From: Cupriavidus cauae | GTDB taxonomy: Bacteria; Pseudomonadota; Gammaproteobacteria; Burkholderiales; Burkholderiaceae | Direction: 5' to 3' | Assembly (NCBI RefSeq): GCF_008632125.1 | Contig: NZ_VWRN01000015.1 | Location: forward strand, 62,001-126,000 | Length of the DNA: 64,000 nucleotides | Notes under the pieces: model-generated | What the model saw: only the letters and a program-made list of their open reading frames with translations | Databases searched by the model: none | What the model was told of the DNA's origin: nothing | Made by a program: the position numbers and the translations under genes | Shown here: positions 1 through 8,907 of the stretch, piece after piece | Layout of the letters: the number at the start of each line of letters is the position of its first letter | How positions within the stretch are numbered: the first letter of the stretch is position 1

Positions 1-2
1 CT

Positions 3-56
3 GCGGCGGTCGCGCGATGGATTCGCGCGGCGTTGGACCAGCGTCCCGCCCGCTAG
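3..56 (+). CDS. 3' end of an upstream gene (partial)
   Basis: An open frame enters from the left edge and stops at TAG 54-56. Its 17 residues read AAVARWIRAALDQRPAR, which resembles the alanine/arginine-rich last helix of LysR-type regulators and similar proteins. Nothing more can be said from so short a piece, and it could be chance in GC-rich DNA. Confidence 0.25.
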   Translation, partial: AAVARWIRAALDQRPAR

Positions 57-181
57 ACGGCGTCGTTCCTGCGGAGGCGGGGACGACAACATCACCTCTT
101 TCCTCTCCAACGCCCGGTTCCGGGGTAAACCCCAGTCCAATCCCGCAACGCCGAGGTCTATAGTTTAACCGTGTTCAATAC

Positions 182-198
182 ATGGATCGCTGTTCCAT
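182..198. promoter_or_regulatory. Candidate operator upstream of the Rieske cluster
   Basis: ATGGA-N7-TCCAT is an inverted repeat in the only AT-rich part of the 193-bp gap before the first gene of the cluster. A TATAGT box at 159-164 and a TATAAA box at 200-205 are possible -10 elements, but neither has a good -35. The IclR regulators encoded at 3163 and 13428 are the obvious candidate ligands. The assignment is inference. Confidence 0.3.
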
Positions 199-249
199 AT
201 ATAAAACATACAGCGAGACACCGGCCGATCGGAAAAAGGAGCAAGCGCA

Positions 250-555
250 ATGGAAATCCTCGACTACAACCCGCAGCTCGCGCCCTGGGACAAGCCCACG
301 CCGAACAACGTGGCGGGCAAGGGCTATATCGAGCGGCCGGGCAAGGTTCCCAACATCGTCTGGCAGACGCGCTCGGCGCCGCCGACCGCCTACGAGAACG
401 CGCTCGGCGACGCGCTCGAAGCCGCCTTCGAGGCAGGCGCGACGACTCCCGAAGACGTGGTGCGCGCCTTCAACCGCGCCGGCTTCCTGACCGCGGACGG
501 CCAGCCCTGGACCGAAGCGCGCTTCCTGGCCGAGATGCAGCGCCTCGGCGCCTGA
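250..555 (+). CDS. Small recombinase-like helix-turn-helix protein linked to Rieske oxygenase
   Basis: A 101-residue protein, start ATG 250 preceded by GGAAAAAGGAG. The N-terminal half is proline/asparagine-rich without obvious structure. The C-terminal half (about residues 55-101) is helical, with a pattern like the small recombinase-type HTH domain found beside Rieske oxygenases (AFNRAGFLTADGQPW, then EARFLAEMQRLGA). It lies 49 bp before the oxygenase gene on the same strand and probably begins the operon. No enzymatic motif is visible. It may be a regulator or an accessory factor for the oxygenase; its function is unknown. Confidence 0.7.
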   Translation: MEILDYNPQLAPWDKPTPNNVAGKGYIERPGKVPNIVWQTRSAPPTAYENALGDALEAAFEAGATTPEDVVRAFNRAGFLTADGQPWTEARFLAEMQRLGA

Positions 556-604
556 CCCGCACGATCCCCGACGACACCCAGCGGTCCCGCAAGAGAGAAC
601 AACG

Positions 605-1672
605 ATGGAATCGAACAAGCAAGCCCGCATCGAAGAACGGCTCAATACCGGCCTGCGCAACTACTGGTATCCGGTGGCCGCGTCGTGGTCGGTCACCCAT
701 GCGCCGATCGGTATCACCCGCCTGAGCCAGAACATCGTGCTGTGGCGCGACGGCGCCGGCCGGGTCCACGCGCTGGAGGACCGCTGCCCGCACCGCGGCG
801 CACGCCTGTCGATGGGCTGGAACCTCGGCGATCGCGTCGCCTGCTGGTATCACGGCGTCGAGGTCGGCGGCGACGGTCAGGTCAAAAGTGTGCCGGCGGT
901 CGAGAGCTGCCCGCTCGAAGGCAAGACCTGCGTGCGCAGCTATCCGGTCCAGGAGAAGGCCGGCGCGATCTTCCTGTGGTTCGGCGACCGCGCTCCGGTC
1001 GAGGGCGCCGACAGCGCCGACGCGCTGCGCCTGCCCGAAGAGCTGGAGAACCGGGAGCACAGCCACTTCCTGTGCGTCGCGCACTGGGACTGCAACTACC
1101 GCTACGCCATCGACAACGTCATGGACCCGATGCACGGCGCCTATCTGCATGCGGTCTCGCATTCGATGGCAAGCGGCGAGAAGCAGGCGGTAATGGCGGT
1201 GCGCGAGACCGAGCACGGCCTGATGTTCGAGAAGACCGGCCAGCGCGGCGTCAACTTCGACTGGGTCGAGTTCGGCGAGACCGGCACGATGTGGCTGCGC
1301 CTGGCGATCCCGTATCGCCCGAAGGTCGGCCCCGGCGGTCCGTTCGGCATCGTCGGCGTCGCCACGCCGGTCGACGAGGACCACTGCATGGTGTTCTTCT
1401 GGCGCACCCGCCATGTCCAGGGCTGGGAGCGCGACGTCTGGCGCTTCCTCTACCGCAACCGGCTGGAAAAGCTGCACTGGGACGTGCTGGAGCAGGACCG
1501 CGTGGTGCTCGAGTCGATGGCGCCGAACGCCCGCGATCATGAAATGCTGTACCAGCACGATGTCGGCATCACGCGCGTGCGCCGCCTGCTGCGCCGCCGC
1601 GCCGAGCAGGAGCTGGCCGATGCGCCGGTGGCGATGCTGCAGCCTGCCACGGGAGTCGCCAGCCATGCCTGA
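605..1672 (+). CDS. Rieske [2Fe-2S] aromatic/cyclic-compound oxygenase, alpha subunit
   Basis: Catalytic component of a two-component Rieske non-haem iron oxygenase (355 aa). The Rieske cluster ligands are C61-x-H63 and C80-x2-H83. The mononuclear iron site is N171-x2-D174-x2-H177-x4-H182. The size and the single-subunit arrangement resemble the vanillate O-demethylase/phthalate dioxygenase group. Electrons most likely come from the PDR-type reductase at 9991, since no other ferredoxin gene is near. The stop overlaps the next gene by 8 nt, which indicates translational coupling. The substrate cannot be read from the sequence. Confidence 0.9.
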   Translation: MESNKQARIEERLNTGLRNYWYPVAASWSVTHAPIGITRLSQNIVLWRDGAGRVHALEDRCPHRGARLSMGWNLGDRVACWYHGVEVGGDGQVKSVPAVESCPLEGKTCVRSYPVQEKAGAIFLWFGDRAPVEGADSADALRLPEELENREHSHFLCVAHWDCNYRYAIDNVMDPMHGAYLHAVSHSMASGEKQAVMAVRETEHGLMFEKTGQRGVNFDWVEFGETGTMWLRLAIPYRPKVGPGGPFGIVGVATPVDEDHCMVFFWRTRHVQGWERDVWRFLYRNRLEKLHWDVLEQDRVVLESMAPNARDHEMLYQHDVGITRVRRLLRRRAEQELADAPVAMLQPATGVASHA

Positions 1673-2447
1673 GTTTGCGCATCCCGGCGGCGCGTCGCCG
1701 ATGCTGAGCGGCCGCAAGGTGCTGGTCACCGGCGCCGCGCGCGGCCTGGGCCTGGCGTTCGCCACCGCGATCGCCGAAGCCGGCGCCTCGGTGGCGATGG
1801 CCGACATCCTGGCCGATCGCCTGCATCAGGAAGCCGACGCGCTGACGTCCCGCGGCTTGCACGCGGTGGCGCTGCCGCTCGACCTGGCCGACCCGGCCTC
1901 GGTGCAGGCCTGCGCCGCCGAGGCGGTGCGCAAGCTCGGCCGGCTCGACGGCCTGGTCAACAACGCCGCGGTGACCGACTCCGGCGGGCGCGATGCCAGC
2001 GCCATCGATATCGCGACCTGGGACCGCGTGATGAACGTGAACGTGCGCGGCACCTGGCTGATGACCACGGCCTGCCTGCCGGCGCTGCGCGACAGCGGCC
2101 GCGGCGCCATCGTCAATCTGGCCTCCGACACGCCGCTGTGGGGCGCGCCGAACCTGCTGGCCTACGTGGCGAGCAAGAGCGCCATCATCGGCATCACACG
2201 CTCGCTGGCACGCGAGCTGGGGCCGGACAACATCACGGTCAATGCCGTGGCGCCGGGCCTGACGCTGGTCGAGGCCACCGAATATGTCCCGCAGAAACGG
2301 CACGAGCTCTATCGCGAGCAGCGCGCGATTTCGCGCGAGCAGCTGCCCGCCGATGTCTGCGGCGCCGTGCTGTTTGCGCTGTCCGATCTTTCCCGCTTCG
2401 TGACCGGCCAGACCCTGGCGGTGAACGGCGGCTTTGTCATGCATTGA
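1665..2447 (+). CDS. SDR family NAD(P)-dependent oxidoreductase
   Basis: Classical short-chain dehydrogenase/reductase, 260 aa. The cofactor-binding TGAARGLG motif is near residue 22, NNAA near 95, and the catalytic Ser and YVASK (Y-x3-K) are intact. ATG 1665 is chosen because it overlaps the oxygenase stop and gives a normal SDR N-terminus. It probably oxidises a diol or alcohol product of the oxygenase; this is inferred from position only. Confidence 0.88.
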   Translation: MPEFAHPGGASPMLSGRKVLVTGAARGLGLAFATAIAEAGASVAMADILADRLHQEADALTSRGLHAVALPLDLADPASVQACAAEAVRKLGRLDGLVNNAAVTDSGGRDASAIDIATWDRVMNVNVRGTWLMTTACLPALRDSGRGAIVNLASDTPLWGAPNLLAYVASKSAIIGITRSLARELGPDNITVNAVAPGLTLVEATEYVPQKRHELYREQRAISREQLPADVCGAVLFALSDLSRFVTGQTLAVNGGFVMH

Positions 2448-2523
2448 TGCATCGATGCACCGACGTACCGACGCATCGAAGACCCGCAAGACTCTCAAGA
2501 CCCTCAAGACCCTCAAGACCTGA
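2448..2523. repeat. Palindrome plus 9-bp tandem repeats between SDR and cupin genes
   Basis: Directly after the SDR stop lies the palindrome TGCATCGATGCA (2448-2459). It is followed by five 9-bp units of the AAGACCCTC type (2479-2523; two perfect, three degenerate). This fills most of the gap to the cupin gene. It is probably simple-sequence expansion; a post-transcriptional role is possible but unsupported. Confidence 0.7.
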
Positions 2524-2551
2524 AGACACCGAAAGACCGAAGGAAATCCAA

Positions 2552-3088
2552 ATGAGCGATCTCTCCGAACAACAAGACCTCAAGCGCAGCTGGGACCGTC
2601 CCGAGGGCGCCTCGTTCGAACAGTGGATGGAAGGCCGGGTCGCGCGCTTTGCCACGCGCCGCTACGACTGGAACGCGCTGAAGTTCCAGGCCGATTACGA
2701 CCCGAAGTACCGCCGCGCGCAGATGCGCTATCTGGGCACCGGCGGCACCGGCGTGGCCGCGGACAGCAACACCGTGCCGTCGGAGCATTTCACCTTCTCG
2801 ACGATGATCATCCCCGCCGGCCATGAGGGTCCGTCGCATCTGCACACGGATGTCGAGGAAGTGTTCTTCATCCTGCGCGGCAAGATCAAGCTGGTGCTGG
2901 AGAAGGACGGCGAGCGCTACGAGACCATCCTGACCGATCGCGACCTGGTGTCGGTGCCGCCGGGCGTCTATCGCGAGGAAATCAATATCGGCGAGGAAGA
3001 CGCGCTGATGTGCGTGATGCTCGGTGCGAAGAAGCCCATCACGCCGACTTATCCGCCCGACCACCCGCTGTCGAAGATCAAGCGCTGA
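2552..3088 (+). CDS. Cupin-domain protein
   Basis: A 178-aa single-domain cupin. The jelly-roll motif 1 is around GPSHLHTDVEEVFFILRG, with an H-x-H plus Glu metal set, and motif 2 around VPPGVYREE. The start ATG 2552 follows GAAGGAAATCC. Cupins of this type are dioxygenases, isomerases or sugar-type binding proteins. Within a Rieske catabolic cluster an enzymatic or product-binding role is likely, but no specific reaction can be assigned. Confidence 0.8.
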   Translation: MSDLSEQQDLKRSWDRPEGASFEQWMEGRVARFATRRYDWNALKFQADYDPKYRRAQMRYLGTGGTGVAADSNTVPSEHFTFSTMIIPAGHEGPSHLHTDVEEVFFILRGKIKLVLEKDGERYETILTDRDLVSVPPGVYREEINIGEEDALMCVMLGAKKPITPTYPPDHPLSKIKR

Positions 3089-3162
3089 CATCCCGCGGCG
3101 GCCGCTGAGCGAAGCATCACGACGCGATACAAGCGGCCGCCACGCCCGACCCTCGGATTCTC

Positions 3163-3984
3163 ATGACCCAAGCTCTGCCGCCGGACACCGTCCAGGACAA
3201 ATACATCGTGCCCGGCCTCGAACGCGGCCTGCGGCTGCTCGGCGAATTCAGCCGCGCGGAACGCACGCTGAGCGCGGCCGAACTCGCCCGGCGTCTGCAG
3301 GCGCCGCGCTCGACCGTGTTCCGCCTGCTGGCCACGCTGGAGATGCTGGGCTTCGTCGAGCGCACCGACAACGGACGCGAGTACCGCCTCGGCATGGCCG
3401 TGCTGCGGCTGGGCTTCGAATACCTGGCCTCGCTGGAGCTGACCGAGCTCGGGGCGCCGCTGCTCGACCGCCTGCGCGACGAGACAGGCTATCCGTGCAA
3501 CCTGGTCGTGCGCGACGGCCGCTCGATCGTCTATGTCGCCAAGTCGGTGGCGCCGCGGCCGTTCGCCAGCAGCGTCAACGTCGGCACGCGGCTGCCGGCG
3601 CATGCCACGGTGCTGGGGCGCGTGCTGCTGGAGGACCTGACGCTTGCCGAGCTTCGCGAGCTCTATCCCGAGCCGCAGCTGGAGGCCTTCTCCGAAGGCA
3701 CGCCGCGCACGGTCGATGCGCTGTTCGAGATGGTGCAGACCGACCGCGAGCGCGGCTACGTGCTGCAGGAGGGCTTCTACGAAGCCAGCATCTCGACGAT
3801 CGCCGCGCCGGTGCGGGACCGCAGCGCACGCGTGGTGGCGGCGATGGGCGTGACCATCCCGGCCTCGCATATCGATCCCGAGGAACTGGGCGGCATGGTC
3901 GAAAAGGTCAGGAATACCGCGGGCGAGCTGTCGCGCCTGCTCGACTACCGGCCGCAGCTCGGCCGCAAGGTGGTCAACCTGTGA
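3163..3984 (+). CDS. IclR family transcriptional regulator (copy 1)
   Basis: A 273-aa IclR-type regulator. The winged HTH covers about residues 15-75 (LSAAELARRLQAPRSTVFRLL) and the effector-binding domain about 90-260. It lies inside the cluster it probably controls. It is strikingly similar along its whole length to the IclR protein at 13428, with whole blocks identical in both (for example VNVGTRLPAHATVLGRVLLE). The pair looks like a fairly recent duplication. Ligand unknown. Confidence 0.9.
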   Translation: MTQALPPDTVQDKYIVPGLERGLRLLGEFSRAERTLSAAELARRLQAPRSTVFRLLATLEMLGFVERTDNGREYRLGMAVLRLGFEYLASLELTELGAPLLDRLRDETGYPCNLVVRDGRSIVYVAKSVAPRPFASSVNVGTRLPAHATVLGRVLLEDLTLAELRELYPEPQLEAFSEGTPRTVDALFEMVQTDRERGYVLQEGFYEASISTIAAPVRDRSARVVAAMGVTIPASHIDPEELGGMVEKVRNTAGELSRLLDYRPQLGRKVVNL

Positions 3985-4016
3985 ACGCAGTCAGTGCAGT
4001 GAACGGAGCAAGCAAG

Positions 4017-4820
4017 ATGTCCATGATTGAACTCGGCGGCAAGGTTGCCGTCGTGACCGGCGGTTCCTCCGGCATCGGCCTGGCCACGGTCGAGCTGCTG
4101 CTGGAGGCCGGCGCCGCGGTGGCGCTGTGCGGCCGCGACGCCGACCGGCTGGCGACCGCCGAGGCGCAGCTGCGCGACGCGCATCCGGGCTGCCGCCTGC
4201 ACGCGGCGACCTGCGACGTGCTGCAGCCCGAGCAGGTACGCGCCTTCGCCGCCGAGGTCGAAGCGAACCTCGGCCCCGCCGACATGCTGATCAACAACGC
4301 GGGGCAGGGCAGGGTCTCGACCTTCGCCGATACCGAGGACCAGGCTTGGCTGGAAGAGCTGCAGCTGAAGTTCTTCTCGGTGATCCACGCCACCCGCGCC
4401 TTTCTGCCGCAGCTCGAACGCTCGCCCAGCGCATCGATCGTCTGCGTCAACTCGCTGCTGGCGGTCCAGCCCGAGCCGCATATGGTCGCCACCTCGGCCG
4501 CCCGCGCCGGCGTGCACAACCTGGTGCGCTCGCTGGCCACCGAGTTCGCGCCGAAAGGCATCCGCGTCAACGGCATCCTGCTGGGCCTGGTCGAATCGGG
4601 CCAATGGCGCCGCCGTTTCGAGGCCCGCCCCGAGGCCGACCGCCATCTGGACTGGGCCGCGTGGACCGCGCGCCTGGCGCAGCAAAAGCATATCCAACTG
4701 GGCCGTCTCGGCCTGCCGCAGGAGGCCGCCCGCGCCATCCTGTTCCTTGCCTCGCCGTTGTCTTCGTACACCACGGGCAGCCACATCGATGTTTCCGGAG
4801 GACTCTCCCGTCATGCGTAA
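4017..4820 (+). CDS. SDR-fold protein with altered catalytic motif
   Basis: A 267-aa Rossmann-fold protein with TGGSSGIG (residues 14-21) and NNAG (93-96), and a Ser at about 146. Aligning the segment before NLVRSLATE with ordinary SDRs puts T159-S-A-A-R163 where Y-x3-K is expected, so both the catalytic Tyr and Lys appear replaced. ATG 4017 follows AACGGAGC; a GTG at 3981 overlapping the IclR stop is an in-frame alternative. It overlaps the next gene by 8 nt. It may bind NAD(P) without normal SDR chemistry, or use a different mechanism. Confidence 0.8.
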   Translation: MSMIELGGKVAVVTGGSSGIGLATVELLLEAGAAVALCGRDADRLATAEAQLRDAHPGCRLHAATCDVLQPEQVRAFAAEVEANLGPADMLINNAGQGRVSTFADTEDQAWLEELQLKFFSVIHATRAFLPQLERSPSASIVCVNSLLAVQPEPHMVATSAARAGVHNLVRSLATEFAPKGIRVNGILLGLVESGQWRRRFEARPEADRHLDWAAWTARLAQQKHIQLGRLGLPQEAARAILFLASPLSSYTTGSHIDVSGGLSRHA

Positions 4821-6561
4821 CGAACAACCCCAACAAGATCAACAAGCCGCGCGCGAGCAGCAGGTCACGGTCGGCTGGGCCATCGCGGCCTTCCTCGAGC
4901 AGTGCGGCGTCAAGGCGGCCTTCGGCGTGATCTCGATCCACAACATGCCGATCCTCGACGCGATCGGCGAACGCGGCAAGATCCGCTTCGTGCCGGCGCG
5001 CGGCGAGGCCGGCGGCGCCAATATGGCCGATGCCTGCGCACGCACCACCGGCGGCCTGGGCGTTTGCCTGACCAGCACCGGCACCGCCGCGGGCAATGCC
5101 GCCGGCGCGATGGTCGAGGCGCTGACCGCGGGCACCCCGCTGCTGCATATCACCGGCCAGATCGAGACGCCGTATCTGGACCAGAGCCTGGCCTACATCC
5201 ACGAGGCGCCGGACCAGCTGACCATGCTCAAGGCTGTGTCGAAGGCCGCCTTCCGCGTGCGCAGCGCCGATACCGCGATCAGCACCATCAAGCTGGCGGT
5301 GCAGACCGCGCTGACCGCGCCGACGGGCCCCGTCAGCGTCGAGATTCCGATCGACATCCAGGCCGCGCTGATTCCGCTGCCGACCGACCTGCGCCCGCTG
5401 CCGGTGCCGACCCACGTGCCGTCGGCGCACGCGCTCGACGCGCTGGCCGAGCGTCTCATCAATGCCCGCCGTCCGCTGCTGTGGCTGGGCGGCGGCGCGC
5501 GCCATGCCGGCGCGCAGGTCAAGCGGCTGCTGGACCTGGGTTTCGGCGTGGTCACCAGCACGCAGGGCCGCGGCATCGTGCCGGAGGACGATCCGCGTTC
5601 GCTGGGCGCCTTCAATCTGCACAAGCCGGTCGAGCAGTTCTATCAGACCTGCGATGCGATGGTGGTGGTCGGCTCGCGGCTGCGCGGCAACGAGACGCTG
5701 AAGTACGAACTGAAGCTGCCGCGTCCGCTGTTCCGCGTCGACGCCGATCCGGCCGCCGAGGGCCGCTGCTATCAGAGCGACTACTTCGTCAGCGGCGATG
5801 CCGCACTGGTGCTCGACGGCCTGGCCGATCGCCTGGAAGCCCGCATGCAGATCGACCCGGCGTTCGCCGGCGACCTGCGCCGCGCGCACGAGATCGCCGT
5901 CAAGGGCCTGGTCGACGGCCTCGGGCCGTACTCGGCGCTGGTCGAGGCGCTGCAGGGCGCGGTGGGCCGCCATTTCAACTGGGTGCGCGACGTCACGGTG
6001 TCGAACAGCACCTGGGGCAACCGCCAGTTGCGCATCTTCGATTCGCGCGCGGGCGTGCATGCGCTGGGCGGCGGCATCGGCCAGGGCCTGGCGATGGGCA
6101 TCGGCGCCGCGGTCGGCGCGGCGGCCACCGGCTCGGGCAAGAAGACGTTCTGCCTGGCCGGCGACGGTGGCTTCATCCTGAACCTGGGCGAGCTCGCCAC
6201 CGCGGTGCAGGAGCGCGCCGATCTGGTGATCGTGCTGATGAACGACAAGGGCTACGGCGTCATCAAGAACATCCAGGACGCGCAGTATGGCGGCCGCCGC
6301 CACTACGTCGACCTGCATACGCCGGACTACGCCGCGCTGTCGAAGGCGCTGGCGCTGCGCCATCGCCGCGTCAGCCGCCTCGACGAGATCGGCGCCGCGC
6401 TCGATCAGGCCACGATCGAGCCGGGTCCGTTCCTGCTGGAAATCGACATGCTGTCGATCGGCAGCTTCAAGACCGCGTTCGCCGGCCCGCCGGTCAATGC
6501 CGCCGAGTCGGCGGAGGAACCGGCCCAGCGTGCCGCCGAACGCGCCACGCTGACGGCCTGA
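4813..6561 (+). CDS. Thiamine-diphosphate-dependent enzyme (acetolactate synthase-like)
   Basis: A 582-aa protein with the three-domain plan of the acetolactate synthase/decarboxylase family. The RGE motif carries the cofactor-activating Glu65. A central domain spans about 200-330. The C-terminal ThDP/metal motif starts near residue 450 (GDGGF, then MNDKGYG about 28 residues on). The start ATG 4813 overlaps the SDR stop. It probably cleaves or forms a carbon-carbon bond at a 2-oxo acid in the pathway. Biosynthetic acetolactate synthase is unlikely because there is no small subunit and the context is catabolic. Confidence 0.85.
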   Translation: MRNEQPQQDQQAAREQQVTVGWAIAAFLEQCGVKAAFGVISIHNMPILDAIGERGKIRFVPARGEAGGANMADACARTTGGLGVCLTSTGTAAGNAAGAMVEALTAGTPLLHITGQIETPYLDQSLAYIHEAPDQLTMLKAVSKAAFRVRSADTAISTIKLAVQTALTAPTGPVSVEIPIDIQAALIPLPTDLRPLPVPTHVPSAHALDALAERLINARRPLLWLGGGARHAGAQVKRLLDLGFGVVTSTQGRGIVPEDDPRSLGAFNLHKPVEQFYQTCDAMVVVGSRLRGNETLKYELKLPRPLFRVDADPAAEGRCYQSDYFVSGDAALVLDGLADRLEARMQIDPAFAGDLRRAHEIAVKGLVDGLGPYSALVEALQGAVGRHFNWVRDVTVSNSTWGNRQLRIFDSRAGVHALGGGIGQGLAMGIGAAVGAAATGSGKKTFCLAGDGGFILNLGELATAVQERADLVIVLMNDKGYGVIKNIQDAQYGGRRHYVDLHTPDYAALSKALALRHRRVSRLDEIGAALDQATIEPGPFLLEIDMLSIGSFKTAFAGPPVNAAESAEEPAQRAAERATLTA

Positions 6562-6573
6562 AGGAGAAGCGCG

Positions 6574-7380
6574 ATGCTGCATGTGTCGATGGTGGGCTGC
6601 GGCGCGATCGGGCGCGGCGTGCTGGAGCTGCTGAAGTCCGATCCCGACGTGGTGTTCGACTTGGTGATCGTGCCGGAAGGCACGATGGACGAGGCGCGCA
6701 GCGCGGTGTCCGAGCTGGCGCCCCGCGCCCGCGTCGCCACGCATCTGAGCGAGTCCGACGGCCGTCCCGACCTGCTGGTCGAATGCGCCGGGCATCGCGC
6801 GCTGGAGGAGCACATCGTGCCGGCGCTGGAGCGCGGCATCCCCTGCATGGTGGTGTCGGTCGGCGCGTTGTCCGAGCCGGGCCTGGCCGAGCGGCTGGAA
6901 GCGGCGGCGCGGCGCGGCGGCACCCAGGTGCAGCTGCTTTCCGGCGCGATCGGCGCGATCGACGCGCTGGCCGCGGCCCGGGTCGGCGGCCTCGATGAGG
7001 TCGTCTATACCGGCCGCAAGCCGCCGCGCGCGTGGAAGGACACGCCGGCCGAGCAGCGCGTCGACCTCGATGCGCTGGACGGTCCCACGGTGATCTTCGA
7101 GGGCAGCGCGCGCGATGCCGCGCGCCTCTATCCGAAGAACGCCAACGTCGCCGCGACGCTGTCGCTGGCCGGCCTGGGCCTGGACCGCACGTCGGTCAGG
7201 CTGCTGGCCGACCCGGGCGTCGAAGAAAACGTCCATCACGTGGAAGCGCGCGGCGCCTTCGGCGGCTTCGAGCTGACCATGCGCGGCAAGCCGCTTGCCG
7301 CCAACCCCAAGACCTCGGCGCTGACCGTGTTCAGCGTGGTGCGCGCGCTGGGCAACCGCGCGCATGCGGTATCGATCTGA
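6574..7380 (+). CDS. Aspartate dehydrogenase-like NAD(P) oxidoreductase
   Basis: A 268-aa protein with an N-terminal Rossmann fold (GCGAIGRG near residue 9) and the C-terminal domain typical of L-aspartate dehydrogenase (NadX family): GAIGAIDAL, KNANVAATL, then ADPGVEENVHHVEARG. It starts 12 bp after the ThDP gene with AAGGAGA as ribosome site. In NAD synthesis NadX makes iminoaspartate. Here, between a ThDP enzyme and an aldehyde dehydrogenase, it more likely acts on an amino or oxo acid of the degradation pathway (inference). Confidence 0.85.
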   Translation: MLHVSMVGCGAIGRGVLELLKSDPDVVFDLVIVPEGTMDEARSAVSELAPRARVATHLSESDGRPDLLVECAGHRALEEHIVPALERGIPCMVVSVGALSEPGLAERLEAAARRGGTQVQLLSGAIGAIDALAAARVGGLDEVVYTGRKPPRAWKDTPAEQRVDLDALDGPTVIFEGSARDAARLYPKNANVAATLSLAGLGLDRTSVRLLADPGVEENVHHVEARGAFGGFELTMRGKPLAANPKTSALTVFSVVRALGNRAHAVSI

Positions 7381-7402
7381 ACAGCCGAAGCGAGACGCAA
7401 AC

Positions 7403-8884
7403 ATGAAGACGCAAGACCTTCTCCCCATCTGCATCGCCGGCCAATGGCGCCTCGGCGGCGGCGACCGCTATGCCACGCGCTATCCCGCCACCGGCGAGGT
7501 GGTGGCGGAACTCCATGCGGCAAGCCTCGCCGACGTCGAGGAAGCGGTGCAGGGCGCGCAGCGCGCCTTCGAGACCAGCGGCTGGGCCCAGCGCAAGCCG
7601 CACGAGCGCGCCGCGGTGCTGTATCGCGTCGCCGAGCTGATCCGCGCCCGCGCCGAGCCGTTGGCGCAGCGGCAGCGGCTGGACAACGGCAAGCCGATCA
7701 GCGAGACGCGTGCGCTGGTCGCCAGCGCCGCCGGCACCTTCCAGTTCCTCGCCGCCGCCTGCGAGACGCTGGAGGAAACGCTGACGCCGCCGCGCGGCGA
7801 CTTCCTGACCATGAGCGTGCACGAGCCGATGGGCGTGGTCGCGGCGATCACGCCGTGGAACTCGCCGATCGCCAGCGAGGCGCAGAAGCTGGCGCCAGCG
7901 CTCGCGGCCGGCAATGCGGTGGTGGTCAAGCCGGCCGAGGTCACGCCGCTGATGGCGCTGGAACTGGCCGCGATCTGCGAGGAAGCCGGCGTGCCCCCGG
8001 GCCTCGTCAGCGTGCTGCCGGGCAAGGGCTCGGTGATCGGCGATGCGATCACGCAGCATCCGCTGGTGCGGCGCGTGTCGTTCACCGGCGGCACCACCAC
8101 CGGCAAGCACATCGCGCATATCGCCGCCGACAAGATGATGCCGGTATCGCTGGAACTGGGCGGCAAGTCGCCCACCATGGTGTTCGACGACGCCGACCTC
8201 GACCATGCGGTCAACGGCGTGCTGTACGGCATCTTCAGCTCGTCGGGCGAATCGTGCATCGCCGGCTCGCGGCTGTTCGTCGCGCGTTCGCTGTACGAGC
8301 CGTTCATGGATCGCCTGGCCGCCGGCGCGGCGCGCCTGCGCGTCGGCGACCCGGCCGACGAGCGCACCCAGATGGGGCCGCTGATCACCGACCGCCATCG
8401 AGATTCGATCGAATCGTTCGTCGCGATGGGCGTGGAGGAGGGCGGGCAACTGCGTACCGGCGGCATGCGGCCGAGCGTGCCCGGTCTGGAGAACGGCTAC
8501 TTCTATACGCCGACCATCATCGAGGGGCTGGATAACCGCGCCCGCATCTGCCAGGAAGAAATCTTCGGGCCGGTGCTGGTGGCGATGCCGTTCGACGACG
8601 AGGACGACCTGATTGCCCAGGCCAACGACAGCGTCTATGCGCTGGCGGCCGGCGTCTGGACGCGCGACTACAAGCGCGCCTGGCGCGTCGCGCGCGCGGT
8701 GCAGGCGGGCAACGTCTGGATCAACACCTACAAGCAGTTCTCGATCTCGACCCCGTTCGGCGGCTGGCGCGACAGCGGCCTGGGGCGCGAGAAGGGAAGA
8801 CTGGGAATCCTGCAGTACATGGAGCAGAAGAGCGTGTACTGGGGCCTGCATCAACAACCGCTGCCGTGGGCCAACTGCAATTGA
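7403..8884 (+). CDS. Aldehyde dehydrogenase
   Basis: An NAD(P)-dependent aldehyde dehydrogenase superfamily member, 493 aa, the usual length. It has the ITPWNSP motif, the catalytic Glu region LELGGKSP and the catalytic Cys285 in SGESCIAG. It is located 22 bp after the AspDH-like gene. It should oxidise an aldehyde made by the preceding enzymes, perhaps by the ThDP lyase/decarboxylase. ATG 7403 is chosen to match the family N-terminus. Confidence 0.9.
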   Translation: MKTQDLLPICIAGQWRLGGGDRYATRYPATGEVVAELHAASLADVEEAVQGAQRAFETSGWAQRKPHERAAVLYRVAELIRARAEPLAQRQRLDNGKPISETRALVASAAGTFQFLAAACETLEETLTPPRGDFLTMSVHEPMGVVAAITPWNSPIASEAQKLAPALAAGNAVVVKPAEVTPLMALELAAICEEAGVPPGLVSVLPGKGSVIGDAITQHPLVRRVSFTGGTTTGKHIAHIAADKMMPVSLELGGKSPTMVFDDADLDHAVNGVLYGIFSSSGESCIAGSRLFVARSLYEPFMDRLAAGAARLRVGDPADERTQMGPLITDRHRDSIESFVAMGVEEGGQLRTGGMRPSVPGLENGYFYTPTIIEGLDNRARICQEEIFGPVLVAMPFDDEDDLIAQANDSVYALAAGVWTRDYKRAWRVARAVQAGNVWINTYKQFSISTPFGGWRDSGLGREKGRLGILQYMEQKSVYWGLHQQPLPWANCN

Positions 8885-8907
8885 GCCGACGGCCGCTGGA
8901 GACCGAC

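Noticed and set aside
4813-6561. Biosynthetic acetolactate synthase (ilvB)
   Set aside because: There is no ilvN/ilvC neighbour and the gene is embedded in a catabolic cluster; only the general family can be supported.
4567-7434. Very long minus-strand open frame (about 950 codons) opposite the ThDP and AspDH-like genes
   Set aside because: It is an antisense shadow of GC-rich codons: the product is Arg/His/Gln-rich without domains, while the plus strand holds clear enzymes.
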